From positions 107,115,334-107,179,333 of the forward strand of contig NC_082595.1 in assembly GCF_030936135.1 (NCBI RefSeq): 64,000 nucleotides of DNA, written 5' to 3'. The position numbers and the translations under genes were made by a program. Shown piece by piece: positions 52,209 through 62,650 of the stretch. The stretch is from Gavia stellata (lineage: Eukaryota; Chordata; Aves; Gaviiformes; Gaviidae). The notes under the pieces were generated by a model. It worked only from the letters and a program-made list of their open reading frames with translations. It was not told the DNA's origin and did no database searches. Each line of letters begins with the position of its first letter. The first letter of the stretch is position 1.

Positions 52209-55200
52209 TATTTTCACCAAAGCCTATCTAAAGCATGACACAACTTTTATTAAGTACCCATCACTTCTGGGCACTTGAAAAGAGAGTGAGCTTAAGAAAA
52301 CATTTTAAAAAATGAACTATTTCTCATTCTGGGAGGCAGTCGAAAATTTGATTTCCCCCTTGCTCATATTGCATGTGGGTGTGGGTGTCTTTCTGAGCTT
52401 CACATCTTCTGTCTTTGAGGTTCAATTTCTTATTTGCAGTTGTTGTGGCAAAGAAGCACTAAAGAAATGACTTTGACATTTCATTTGCAAGGCCTGAGGT
52501 CTGTGGTCATTCTCATCTCTAGCAGGAGGCCTTTGCAAATTCAGTATTATCGTCTTCTCTGTCGGGTGCACATTTTCGTGGGTCTTGAGGACCAAGGGGC
52601 ACTAGCCAGGCTGCTATAATTTCCCCTCTTTTTGGTCTGCAATACCAGTGTGGGGCCAAGAGGACACAACGGGATGAGAGAAGCCCTGCGTGCCCCAGTG
52701 ACGGGGTTGGGCTACACACCTGGGGAAGGGATGGATCCCTTTGTGCAGCTCCTATCAGCTCTCATGGGTCAGGAAGGGTTTATAATGAAAACACTTTAAC
52801 ACAGCGGTAACTGAAATGCCAAAGGGCCAATAGTGACATTAAATCTGGCAGCGACTTCAGCGAGTCTACACTTCCCCAAAGCGCAAACTGGATCCAATTT
52901 TAGCTTTGTTTCTTGATAGAAAGAAAGAGCCAAAAGCACGATCTGAATGCTGACCCCAGGTGTCCAAAACCTTCTGAGGGAGCTGGAACAGGGGCTGCCT
53001 TCAGGGCCCTACTGCTTCCAGAGGAAAGCCAGGATTTGCGCTTGAAGATTTGCCTCGGAGAGGACTTTTGTTTATGCGATGCATTCATTTATCGATCTTC
53101 ATCGGGATTTCACCCCTCAGCCCCACAGGGATGGGTGCGAGCCCCCACCGACCGGACTTGAACAGACTCAGGGAGGAGTCATCTCCTCTGAACCACTGTC
53201 TGTTCAAGTACCAGCGGTTTGTGCTTTCCTGTCTCTAGGCTGTCACGCTGCGGATGACCTAAATTATCTCTCTCTATTTTTTCTTTTCTCCAGATGGTGA
53301 GGCCTGATACAGCCAGGTGTGTCTGAGCAGCCGATTGCCCTGGCACGGGGCACGCGCCCTCAGCCACGAGCGGAGGATCCTCTTTCCACCCTTGACCACT
53401 GGTGCTGCCGACACAGAGCGGGCGCAGGGTCTGTCCCTCTGTGCCACACACACCAGGATCAGGAAATCCAAGAGTCGATAACCAGGTAACGCTGCAGTTC
53501 ATCAGCACGTTATCGGTTGGTATTTTCTGTCATGAAGGAGCTGGTGAGCTGCTCCAGGGCAGAAGCCCACAATAAACGAAATGCCAGGCTTAACGTGACT
53601 ATCCCCAAAAAAGAATCTTTTATAAATAGGTGCAGTGCACAGAAAAAAGTATGTCCTTGTGCCATGTTAAATAGAGCAACCAAAACGAGTTCCGAATTGG
53701 AAACTTATGAAAATAGCAATTGGGGGGATCCTCTGGGTCAGGCAGAGAGGGGGAGGTTTGAAACGGCATGTACAAAACCCTCCCTCGCTGGCAAGGAAAA
53801 GGGTTGTCCAAGTTCTCCGTAAAGATCTTTATCTGCAGTCATTAGCCGGCAATCCTAAACATTGGATGAGTTCTCCCCATCGTTTCACAATGGGTTTTTT
53901 TCTGGTTTCTAAGAACTGTTTTCCAGGACTGCCATTCAGCATATGAGAAAAATGCGTGAACATGATGCACAGTCAGTTCTTTTTTCTCTTGGACATCGCC
54001 CCGTTACAGAAATACAAAATATCATGTTGCCATGTACCCTACTTCTCTCTTAACACTTTCCATTCAATACCTATAAGCACATTACAAACGTCAGTGGTTT
54101 TACTGTGATTTCAAAGATCCCTGCCCAGAGGGAATTGCAGTTTCTGTGCTGAACATAAGGAAAAGTTGACTGAAGGGGTAGTGTGAGGAGAGTAAGAGGC
54201 ATCTTTCTTAATGCCCAATACAATGCCTTATAAAACAACAATCCTGTCTCTATGTAGTAGTTTGAATTAATCCCTTCCAGACAAATAAAATCAACTAAGG
54301 AAAGAAAACAGGGCGGAGGAGAAAGTACAAAAAAAGATGCAACAAAGATGCCATTTTAAATCACTGGCCCCGACTCAGCATGTAATCATTTTCTATGGCA
54401 AGGAGCACGTCAGCAAATTCCTCATCGACTGGTACTTTCTACAGCTCCACGAAAGCCAAAGGCTGTGGATTTTGCAGCTCTTTAACGTACAGGGGGAAAT
54501 CCCCACCAGTGCTGCTCCAAACCCCTGAGCGGCGCAGGAATCGCCGCTTGACACAGGGCGACTGGTGAGCGAAGGGACAGAAGCACAGATTGGGTTTTCA
54601 GTCCCGACTTTGAGATCGAGCTGCCAAATGGCATTGCAAAGAAAGACCTCTGGAGATTTCTCAGACTTTTTTTGGCTTGTTCTCCTGGTGTATTCATCTT
54701 AACAGAAATCAGCTGTTTTCCTTCTCACTTCTACAGTATTTGCAGAAGAGACGTTAGCATCTGGCCTGGCTATTATTAAAAGATGAGAACATCCTGCTCT
54801 GTTAGGAGAACACCACTACTGGCAATAAAAGGACAAAGATCCTTTGCATCCAGGTTTCCCGAGATCTGTCTGGATCATTTGGGGGGTTTTTCCCTTCTGC
54901 CACAGCCTTTCCATCCTATTTCCTGACGTTTGCTAACCGGCCTCGCACACCCCGGAGCAGGGATGAAAATTGTGTTTTCCTGGGAGAAGCTGTCTCACAG
55001 CATTTGGATGCAGCAGCATCATTTTCAGCTACTAAGGACTTCTTTTTCCAGCTGCGGAAATAAGAAAGTAAACAAGCTGGGGGGTGAGGGACTGCCTTGG
55101 TGTTTAGGCTCCGACTTTATTTTGAATAGTGCTCTAAAGTCCCGGCCTGGAGGAATACAAATGAAGGGGTGGAAAGGAGAGGTCATTAAGTGCTCGACTC

Positions 55201-55322
55201 CTACAGATGTGCCACAAGGTTTTAAATCCTTACTGCACCCTGTGTGCCCAAACCCAGAGGCAGGGAAAAACCCAAACCCCAACCCAAACCCAGAGGCTGG
55301 AGGGAAAATCACCAATGGCACT

Positions 55323-55530
55323 TAGGGAGGTTGAGGGTGGACGTTAGGAGAAGCGTGGGGATGGGATGCTCTGCTGAAGCCCCGGCTCCATCTCCACGCT
55401 TGGAAGGTTTCAAGACTTGCTGGGCACAGGCACGCTGAGCGGATCTGGCAGCGGTGGTCCTGCGTCGAGCCTCCCTTGGCCCAGGAGACCCACAGAGACC
55501 CCTTCCAACCAGCATTTCGGTGACCCTTCC
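55323..55530 (+). mobile_element. Old CR1 3' fragment, plus orientation
   Basis: The order of ggtggacgttaggag, tccatctccacgcttggaag, gtttcaagacttgctgggca, gagacccacagagacccctt and ccaaccagcatttcggtga matches the 3' part of CR1 in the forward sense: the end of ORF2, then the 3' UTR. Internal deletions and substitutions have removed the frame, and the terminal 8-mer repeat is degraded. Confidence 0.72.
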
Positions 55531-56089
55531 TTGATAACACCCACATTTACAGGTTGAAAAATGCTGGCCTCCAAAAACATGGGGCTATTAATAGAGGGAC
55601 TTCAGCTGATCTCTACTGGCGTAATCACCATCTGAATTTGGCCTCGCGGTGAACATTAATCACTGTCAAGTTGCTGCAGTGTATCAACTTTAACATGGGT
55701 TGTTTGCTTTTCTCTAAGTGTTGGGACATCCCGCAAGCTCCAGCTGCTCATCCCGAGCGAGCTGCCGGGAGGGAGCGGCCAAGGGCTGCCGCCACGGATC
55801 GCAGCGAACTCTGCTTTTCTTCCTGCCCCACCGCAAATCCCGAGTAAATCTGTTGAGACAGCACAACTTGGCCTTAACTCCGCATTGTTTTTTGACCAGA
55901 TCAGCAGTCTGGAAACTGGGTCAATTTTTCTAAACATGTGGTTTAGAAATGTGCTGTTTCAAAGGACACTATCCAATGGTGTGAGACCAAACATTGGATT
56001 TGTAGTAAAAAAAGCTAAACGCCAACAACAAAAAAAAAGTTCAAAGCTCTCTATAAACACTGACAAAGTAGGGAAATAGTAAATTCCCT

Positions 56090-56150
56090 GTTCTATATTT
56101 AGGGAAACTGAGGCATAAAAAGAAGAGTCCAAAGCTGCCTGGAGAATCAC
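56090..56150 (-). mobile_element. Possible MIR-type relic
   Basis: Plus-strand tttagggaaactgaggcata followed by agtccaaagctgcctggaga resembles the reverse complement of the MIR 'cctcagtttcc' region. Short. Confidence 0.42.
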
Positions 56151-56267
56151 AGATGACGCCGAAATTTCCCATCTACAGAACAAAAGCTAATTTGTCTCAC
56201 CTTTACCAGTTCTTACAAATATAACTATAGGGATTTTATTTTATTCTCTCACCCGGATTGCAGTAGA

Positions 56268-56317
56268 GAAATTCAAGTCCACTTGAATTCCCAACGAGGG
56301 AAATTCAAGTCCACTTG
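56268..56317. repeat. Perfect 18-bp direct repeat containing a dyad
   Basis: GAAATTCAAGTCCACTTG occurs twice without mismatch (56268-56285 and 56300-56317), 14 bp apart. The first copy runs into ATTCAAGT-cc-ACTTGAAT, an 8-bp-armed palindrome. TCAAGTGG on the minus strand matches the NK2-class homeodomain consensus (TNAAGTG). Confidence 0.7.
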
Positions 56318-57802
56318 TTATTTAGGTAACACGCTCGACATTAGAAACGCAGGTTGCATCTACCCTAAGTAATATATGCAAATAATCTGCATGAAAGTAG
56401 CAGGGCAGGCCTGAGAACTTCCATTTTAAATTCTAGCGTAGGCCCCAAGTTACTTTGTTTGCACTCCATCAGATCACCAGATGTGTTCTCTTTGTATCTC
56501 ACAGCCTTATCTGCTACTGAGGCCAACAGCTTCCTACTCCCAGAGGGGTAGATGCCGACGTCTCCCCCTCCAAGGCCGTTATAAGTATCACAAAGACACC
56601 CCATGGGAACAACTCCATACATCCCAGACTGATATTGCACCAGTAGATCTACAGGCAAAAGATTATAAATAGAGAAGGCCAAAGACAGCCCTTTTGAATG
56701 CTAAATATTTAATTTTTTGCTTTAACCTTGTGCTAAAACTGTTCTTCAAGATGTTGAGTAGAAATGCTCAACCTGCTCCCAGTATTTTATCCGCCACGGA
56801 ATTTCCTATATAGAATAACCTAGTCTAAGATTATGGGTTTCTAGTGGATTTGCTTATAATTTTAACCTGTCCCACAAATATTTCTGGTGAATAACACTTT
56901 TGGGCTGTTCTCTGCGAGCGTTCAGCCAAATGGTGAGGGCCTGAGCTGCAAAGCTGGTCACCCACACGGCACCATGCCCTCTCCTACCCAAATATACGAT
57001 CTAGCGTGACCCCCCCAAGTGCTTCAGAGCACTGCTGTGACTTCTGCAGAACGTTGGCCATCTGCGAGCGGTCGCCCAGGGGAGGGATTTCACCCCAAAA
57101 TACTGATTCATTTCCTCCTGACCACGCAGAAGGTAACTAGATGGTACACATCAATGCTTGGATATAGAACCGAGGTTATTTCCTCCTTTTCCCCAGTAAA
57201 CAGCTTGATGAATTTTTTATTTGGGGCCAACGCAGGGCTTGGTGCTGAACCATAAAGTCAGACCCTGCTCCTTCTCTTCCCCCACCTCTCCCCAAGAGCT
57301 TGTTTTAGGCACAAAAAAGGCTGATTGAGGCCTGTGGCTGCCAGCACGTGGCTGCTCTGAGCCCCTCCGGTGTTGCTCACAGCCACAGGAAATTAAAAAG
57401 TTAAACTCGAGGCCAACAGGGAGAGGCAGCGCGAGATGCTGCCCGCCGTATGCACGCTGCGTGGGACCGGCAAAGGCCTGACTCCAGCCATCCGGAGCTG
57501 ACGTTCAGCCGCACACCCAAAAGCAAGAAGCTATTTACTGACATCAAAAGATGGGGAAGACAACGGTCACCATCCCTTGTAGGAAGCGGCTTTAAATCTC
57601 CTAAAAGTACTTTGAGTTTGATCTCCCCCCATCGCTCCACATGTCTCCGTATTGGGCAGTCCTCCACGCTGACCAGTGGTGGTCATGTTGCCTCGAGAGC
57701 GATTGGTTTCTGGCTAAGGCAAGAGAACGAGAGTCACCTTCTCAGGCTGCAAAAGGGTAAATGAATCAAAAAATCAAAAGCAACACCCCCAGCACGATGT
57801 AT

Positions 57803-57865
57803 GATGGGAATTGCTGTACTGGATCAGTGATGGTTTGGCTCTTCCAACCCTTGTGCTGACCATGT
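57803..57865 (+). repeat. Amniote dispersed repeat relic (family A)
   Basis: The stretch gggaattgctgtactggatc plus agtgatggtttggctcttcc resembles the left part of family A (aagaattgccatactggatc). Weak on its own, more credible with the other two copies. Confidence 0.35.
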
Positions 57866-58077
57866 CTGCCGCAGATATCCCAGGGAAACGTGCCAGAAAC
57901 CAACAAAAGAGAGGGATCACTGTAACTCCTCAATAACCTGCCGATGTAAGGATTTCATCCTGTCAAACCTCCTCCTTCAGATTGGTTTTAGCTGAATATG
58001 TGTTATCCGTACAGCCACGCAAGCAGTTTTTAGCTTAGACAACAACCTGTAGCAGGTAGGTCCTAGCCTGACTCCGA

Positions 58078-58300
58078 GGACCATGGGATAATTTGGAGAG
58101 GACCGTAGGAGGTCTCCAGCCCAACCTTCTGCTCAAGCAGCCTCAGGTCCGGGGTCAGACCAGGTTGCTCCTTGCTTTACCCAGTTGGGTCCTGTAAACC
58201 TCTAAGAACAGAGGTGGCACAACCTCCCTAGGCCCCTGTTCCACCACTTGACCATACAAAATGGTGAAAAATGGTTTATTTCCCTTTATGATCATCTGGC
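58078..58300 (-). mobile_element. Old CR1 3' fragment, minus orientation
   Basis: Segments such as ggaggtctccagcccaacct, gtcagaccaggttgctcc, cagttgggtcctgtaaacct and ggcacaacctccctagg follow the reverse complement of a CR1 3' region closely. The order is that of the subfamily with 'hints of ... gaggtctctagtccaacc'. It is more diverged than the copies at 32 and 49 kb and no open frame survives. It lies about 1.1 kb beyond the RUNX2 poly(A) site. Confidence 0.82.
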
Positions 58301-58373
58301 TTAAGTGACCACGAAAGCAAGAATATAATGAACGCCCCTCTGTGCTCTGACTAGCTGAGATGGGTTAACCTAT

Positions 58374-58387
58374 GTACCAGAGGGCAG
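58374..58387 (+). promoter_or_regulatory. Candidate CTCF-binding core
   Basis: ACCAGAGGGCAGCAG matches the most informative half of the CTCF core (CCASYAGRGGGCRS) with mismatches only in the first two positions. It lies about 1.05 kb beyond the predicted RUNX2 poly(A) site, where a boundary between gene and desert would be plausible. This is motif evidence only. Confidence 0.35.
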
Positions 58388-59454
58388 CAGAAAGTCTTAG
58401 TCCCTCCAAAACAATTTATATAGCGATTACACCACAGAGCATTGATTGGTTTGCTTGGTTTCTCACTCTTGGATAAAGCTTCCTTAAAATCAGGACTCAG
58501 ATTATGGGCTGGAATGAAAGCACTCTTGAAATCCCCCAAATATTATCTCAATCTTCAACCACCACGCAAGAAATGTGTAGGTCCACGGTAAAGCCAACAG
58601 AGCTCACAAAATCAGTTATTAGTGACATTTAAACTTCAGAGCTTGAAATGATCAGAACCTCCTGCCTCTCTGTGCTACTATTTCTCTTTTGCAGACTCAA
58701 GAAATAGCTAAAAAGGGTAAGAACTCACTATGAAACCATGCCCAAGCTTGCAAACAACTCCGGTCCTCTCCTTTCCTCCTGCAGACGGTCTTGGGTGAAC
58801 TTAACCTCACCTTCATTAGCTGCATCTCCTCCTACCCCTGACACTAGGCTGGAGGAAAAATAGCCTCCTCCCTCAGTCTCCTCCCTATCCATATATCTTT
58901 TGCTGCTTGGAAACTATTCTTGCCCCAGGCCATGCAAATCACAAGATTATCTGTAACTGCATTCCTCAGGTCTGACCAGGAAGAGGTGGGGATAGCACAA
59001 CCCCCATCCTGGAAAAGCACCATAAACCCCAATCCCCCTGCCCCCAGTTTGGGAACCTATCCCAGCTTCACCTATACTTCAAGCTCTGCCCACAGCGCCA
59101 TAGCACCAGGATGTCCTGGCTACTGTCAGTTGTTAGGTTTCAGAGTTAACAACCTAGCAAGATGAATGGAGCAGTTTGCACTCCTCTAAGAAACACAAGT
59201 TTCGATAGTGTGCAGACTCAGGAAAAGAAGCAACATTTGAGATCAGATTTAGAAGGTGTCCTTCACCACCCACAGGCCTGGAAACTTGCTTTTTATATGT
59301 AATTGAAAACTCAAGCGTTGCAGAAATTGATGGGGCCACCACGGAAGGGCGGCTACTGTGTCCTACCGTGTACATACTTTACCCTGCCTGGTGCTAAAGA
59401 GGAGACAGCGGAAGAAAAAGAAGCATAGAAGAACATTAACAAAAAAAAAGCCAT

Positions 59455-59460
59455 TTTATT
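59455..59460 (-). promoter_or_regulatory. RUNX2: RUNX2 distal polyadenylation signal (AATAAA)
   Basis: Plus-strand TTTATT reads AATAAA in the direction of RUNX2. About 15-25 nt further along the transcript lies an A-rich cleavage zone (plus strand about 59435-59450). Beyond it, plus-strand purine-rich 59405-59430 reads as a U-rich downstream element (TTCTTTTTCTTCC) on the RNA strand. This arrangement is typical of a strong vertebrate poly(A) site and marks the likely transcript end. Confidence 0.8.
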
Positions 59461-59550
59461 GAAAATGAAATTCAAACTTCAAATTAATATTACAATCATG
59501 AGAAAATGCCAAACAATTCAATTTACAGTTGCAACATACAATACAAATAG

Positions 59551-59557
59551 TCCCTTT
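59551..59557 (-). promoter_or_regulatory. miR-204/211 seed match in RUNX2 3' UTR
   Basis: Plus-strand TCCCTTT reads AAAGGGA on the RUNX2 mRNA, a 7-mer match to the miR-204/211 seed. The pair is an established repressor of RUNX2 through its 3' UTR in mammals. The site is about 95 nt from the poly(A) signal, in a segment that looks like the strongly conserved distal end of the UTR. Confidence 0.55.
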
Positions 59558-59691
59558 GAAGTTGAAGTAAACTGATCCACAATCATTGTCTGTGGCATAA
59601 AGCAGAGTGTGTTTGTACAATATGTGCATGAAAAGCAAATCTCGGGTGACAGCGTTTGAAAAAATAAAAAATTAAAGCTTGTATTTACACA

Positions 59692-59699
59692 AAATGCTA
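59692..59699 (-). promoter_or_regulatory. Pumilio response element
   Basis: Plus-strand TATTTACA reads TGTAAATA on the mRNA, an exact match to the PUM1/PUM2 consensus TGTANATA. It lies between the miR-204/211 and miR-30 matches. Confidence 0.4.
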
Positions 59700-59865
59700 C
59701 AAATATTTTGTTCCAGCGGAAATTCAAGACTGGTAAAGCATATTTAACAACAAAAAAAAAATTGGAATGTCACTCATATTACCTAAAAGAAAAGTAACTG
59801 TAAAAGTATGGTTTTGGCTGATATACTTAAAAGTACTGCATTAAAAAAAAAAGCAAAGAGTTATC

Positions 59866-59885
59866 TGTAAACATGGAAGTAAACA
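59866..59885 (-). promoter_or_regulatory. Two adjacent miR-30-family seed matches in RUNX2 3' UTR
   Basis: The plus strand has GTAAACA at 59867-59873 and 59879-59885, which reads TGTTTAC twice on the RUNX2 mRNA, 12 nt apart. The 59866-59873 copy is TGTTTACA, a full 8-mer match. RUNX2 is a reported miR-30 target in mammalian osteoblast studies. Both sites lie in the last 450 nt of the UTR. Seed matching is seen directly; function is inferred. Confidence 0.6.
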
Positions 59886-61499
59886 AACATCTAAAAAAGT
59901 TCTCAGAAAATGTTAAAATGAAATGCATTCTATTTAAAAACAACAAGAAATTCAGGGGGTCAGAGAATGGGGCTTCTTTGAGCTCATGGCTGATCCAGGT
60001 TTTAATTATTGCTTTTGCTCATGGCTTGTTGGCCGCGTGCAGCCCGGCGCGGGGCTGAGCTTTGCTTTGCTAAGTGTGAAAGTGCAAAATTTTCCCCACT
60101 CGAGATGGTACCTGCGGAAACCGGTAAATCTTTGCTCGGGGGACTGCTGGCAACGCAGTTCAATGCTAAGACGCAGCAGCTGGTCTTTTAAAAGAAACGA
60201 CAAATGCCACACGCATGATGCCGTGGGTTAAATAATTTGCTTTACTCTTCCGTCCCGACCCGCTGACCCCGATCTGGTTACCCTTAGGAGGAGGGAGAGG
60301 AGGATTTAATCCTCCGTTCGGCAAAAGGGACATCGTGCCTGTTGTGCTGGAAGTAAATCTTTGGTAGGATAAGAGAGCTGGAAAGTAAAAAAAGGCCATT
60401 TTTTTCTCTTTCAATCTATGGCCGCTGCCAAAGATTGCCGCTCACTGAAGGGAAGGGCTGTCGTACCTTTGAGAAAACTCCCTTCTGTCGATGCTAAGCA
60501 CCTCGCAAAACGTCAAATCATCTGATATGATTTACTACATGGCGCCGGTTGGGTTTTTTTTTTTTTTTTTAGTCTGAAATCCTGATTCAAGAGCATTTCC
60601 AAATGAACTCGGAAGCATTTCCCGAAAGCTTTGATGAGCGTCTCTGCCTCAGCCTGTGCAACTCCCTCTGTGACCAGCCTGACGTACCGCGAGAGATTTT
60701 CCAAAGGCACCAGGAGGGTTCAGGAGCACGGGGGTCTACTGAAAGTCAAGGGGCTGGTGCTCCTCCGTCCATCAGTACTTAGAAAATCCTTTCTTTCCTA
60801 TCTCAAGCAGGCAGAGCCAGACACCTGCCCGCACGGCCAGGGAAGCGGAGGGCACGGATCGGGCACGCGCACCTCGACCGGGCAGAGAAAACGTTTTCAA
60901 CGTCTGTCCCTAATGGTCCAGTTGAAAAACCGCGGGGACACAAACAGAGTCCTGTCGGTACTGAGCAAAACAAAAGTCTGGTTTGTGCTGGATTTATCCA
61001 GAAACAAAAACCAAGTGCTTGAATTTTACAACAAAGTCTTAAAAAAAAAAAAAAAAAAAAAAAATCTGGGTTGCTGCCTGCAGCCACTCTTAACAACATT
61101 TCAACACAAAAGCACCCTAAAAATTACTTAATATGCATACAGTAAACCTTAAAAAGCCCTTCTCAGCAATAACAAATAATGTACAAATATAGTACCTTTT
61201 ATTAAATAGGAAACAGCTTGCACTGGCAGTACATCTTTTTCTCTTGCTTACTAAACAAAAAAGAAAACTGAAATGTGTAACCAGACACTGGCTTTTTAAG
61301 TGCTGCTGAGACTAACAAACGTATTTTACAGTTACAAATAAATGGACAGTGGTATGCTTCAAGCTACCACAAACCAACAATAAATAGAATCAATTACAGC
61401 TTCCATCTTTGAAGGAAAACTAAGTATTAGAAGGAAAAAAAAAAGTGTCTTACTTATACTTTAAGCATACTTGGTATACCACCTTTAGAAGGCAAAGAC

Positions 61500-61505
61500 T
61501 TTATT
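61500..61505 (-). promoter_or_regulatory. Internal AATAAA in RUNX2 3' UTR
   Basis: This is a second internal AATAAA hexamer on the RUNX2 strand, just 3' of the CpG-rich UTR block in transcript order. Another occurs at 61198-61203. They are possible alternative poly(A) signals with no usage evidence. Confidence 0.3.
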
Positions 61506-61549
61506 ATTTTTTTTTTAAGAGCGCATCATCACGCAAATCGGAGGGATGT

Positions 61550-62060
61550 AGCATGCTAATGTCAACTCGTTTAACAGCTTTGCTATTAACGAGCGGTGAC
61601 GGCGTTGTCCGGCTCTGTGTGGCTATGCCCACCGTTGAGTTATTGCGATACTTTGGAGGTAGCCAAAGTACAGCCAAGGAGCGGCGTGGTGGCCGGCAGC
61701 CCCCGAGGAGGCTGCGGTCGGCGGTGGCTAAGGCAGGGGAAGGAGGGAGCGCCGGCAAACCCCATCAGCACGTGCCAAACATCCCGCTAAGCCAGGCTTA
61801 ACATAACCCGCTTGGGGACGGCACGGGGAGGGCGGTTCAGCTCCCACCGCATCCAGCCGATGCCGCGTCGCCGCCCCGTTTGCCGTAGCAGCCCTGGGCT
61901 GGGCAAAATTTGGAGAGTTTGGCGGCAGACGGGTTGGTTTAGGGTTTCGGGTGCAATTTGCTTTCCCCGAATCGCGCCTGGGAGCCCCAGGGTGGCTTTT
62001 AAGGTGACTTTTTATCTTCAGCGTTTGCAGAGGTGAGTATCGCTGCCCTTGGGCTTCTCT
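61550..62060 (-). other. CpG-rich block inside the RUNX2 3' UTR
   Basis: In contrast to the flanking A/T-rich UTR, this half-kilobase is dense in CpG, for example gacggcgttgtccgg, gcggtcggcggtgg and atgccgcgtcgccgcc on the plus strand. The frames through it show no recognisable protein. It could be an internal CpG islet, a GC-rich structured RNA segment, or local biased gene conversion. Confidence 0.5.
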
Positions 62061-62182
62061 CTCTAATACGGCAACAGCCACATCGGCTTCAAAGTCAACA
62101 CAGCATCCTTATGGCTCTAGCATTTAATGCTAACGGGCGGTGATTCGCTACCAGGCAGTTTCTGTCTCAAGTTTTGAACCTT

Positions 62183-62188
62183 TTTATT
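62183..62188 (-). promoter_or_regulatory. Internal AATAAA in RUNX2 3' UTR
   Basis: Plus-strand TTTATT gives AATAAA about 1.7 kb after the stop codon. It could support a shorter 3' UTR isoform that would lose the miR-30 and miR-204 seed matches near the distal end. The hexamer alone is weak evidence in A/T-rich sequence. Confidence 0.35.
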
Positions 62189-62643
62189 CCATCTAGTGGG
62201 CTGAAATTGCAAGGGGAGGGGAAAATGTTTCCCCAATTCTCCCTTACTCCCACTTCTGAGATATATGACAATTCATTATTTGTAAAATACGGGCTTTGAA
62301 ACGGTTTTGATTTTTCTCTGGGGAAAAAAAAAACCCTGTCTAAATTCAAATCATGCTGCCAAACCAGAACATTTTCAATGTGAATATTTTCAAATTTTGA
62401 AGTTCTGAGAAAAATCCTGGGAGAAGAAGAAATCAGGGGAAGGGTGGAAAATATTTCATCCTTCCTACCATTTTTCCAGTGTCTCCACAACTACTGATTA
62501 AAAGGCAAGACTGTGTTGAAGGCAACCAGACAGCTAATAAAAATATTTTAAACACAATATTTCCTTCATAAGTTATATAAAAAGATCCTACATCCAAAAG
62601 CATTTGATGTGGATGCATTTGGGTTGGGTTTGTCGTTTTTAAG

Positions 62644-62650
62644 TCACATT
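62644..62650 (-). promoter_or_regulatory. miR-23-family seed match in RUNX2 3' UTR
   Basis: Plus-strand TCACATT reads AATGTGA on the mRNA, a 7-mer match to the miR-23a/b seed. miR-23a is reported to repress RUNX2. It lies in the proximal third of the UTR. A single 7-mer can arise by chance. Confidence 0.4.

Larger units (their letters stand above)
49692..59434. other. Noncoding sequence immediately downstream of RUNX2
   Basis: This block lies between the youngest CR1 copy and the RUNX2 poly(A) site. It contains (ATTCAT)n, the 18-bp direct repeat, two old CR1 fragments, family A and MIR-like relics, and a candidate CTCF core about 1 kb from the transcript end. No exon of a convergent neighbour was recognised. 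Confidence 0.65.

Noticed and set aside
55248..55300. CCCAAACCC-type repeats suggestive of interstitial telomere sequence
   Set aside because: Units are irregular (cccaaacc, ccaaccc, cagaggc) and do not match TTAGGG/CCCTAA.
1..59434. Exons of CLIC5 or another neighbouring gene
   Set aside because: Frames on both strands were scanned for recognisable CLIC or other conserved protein segments and none was found; divergent small exons cannot be wholly excluded.
60631..61131. 166-codon plus-strand open frame
   Set aside because: Antisense within the RUNX2 3' UTR and includes a poly-lysine run caused by A24; no recognisable protein.
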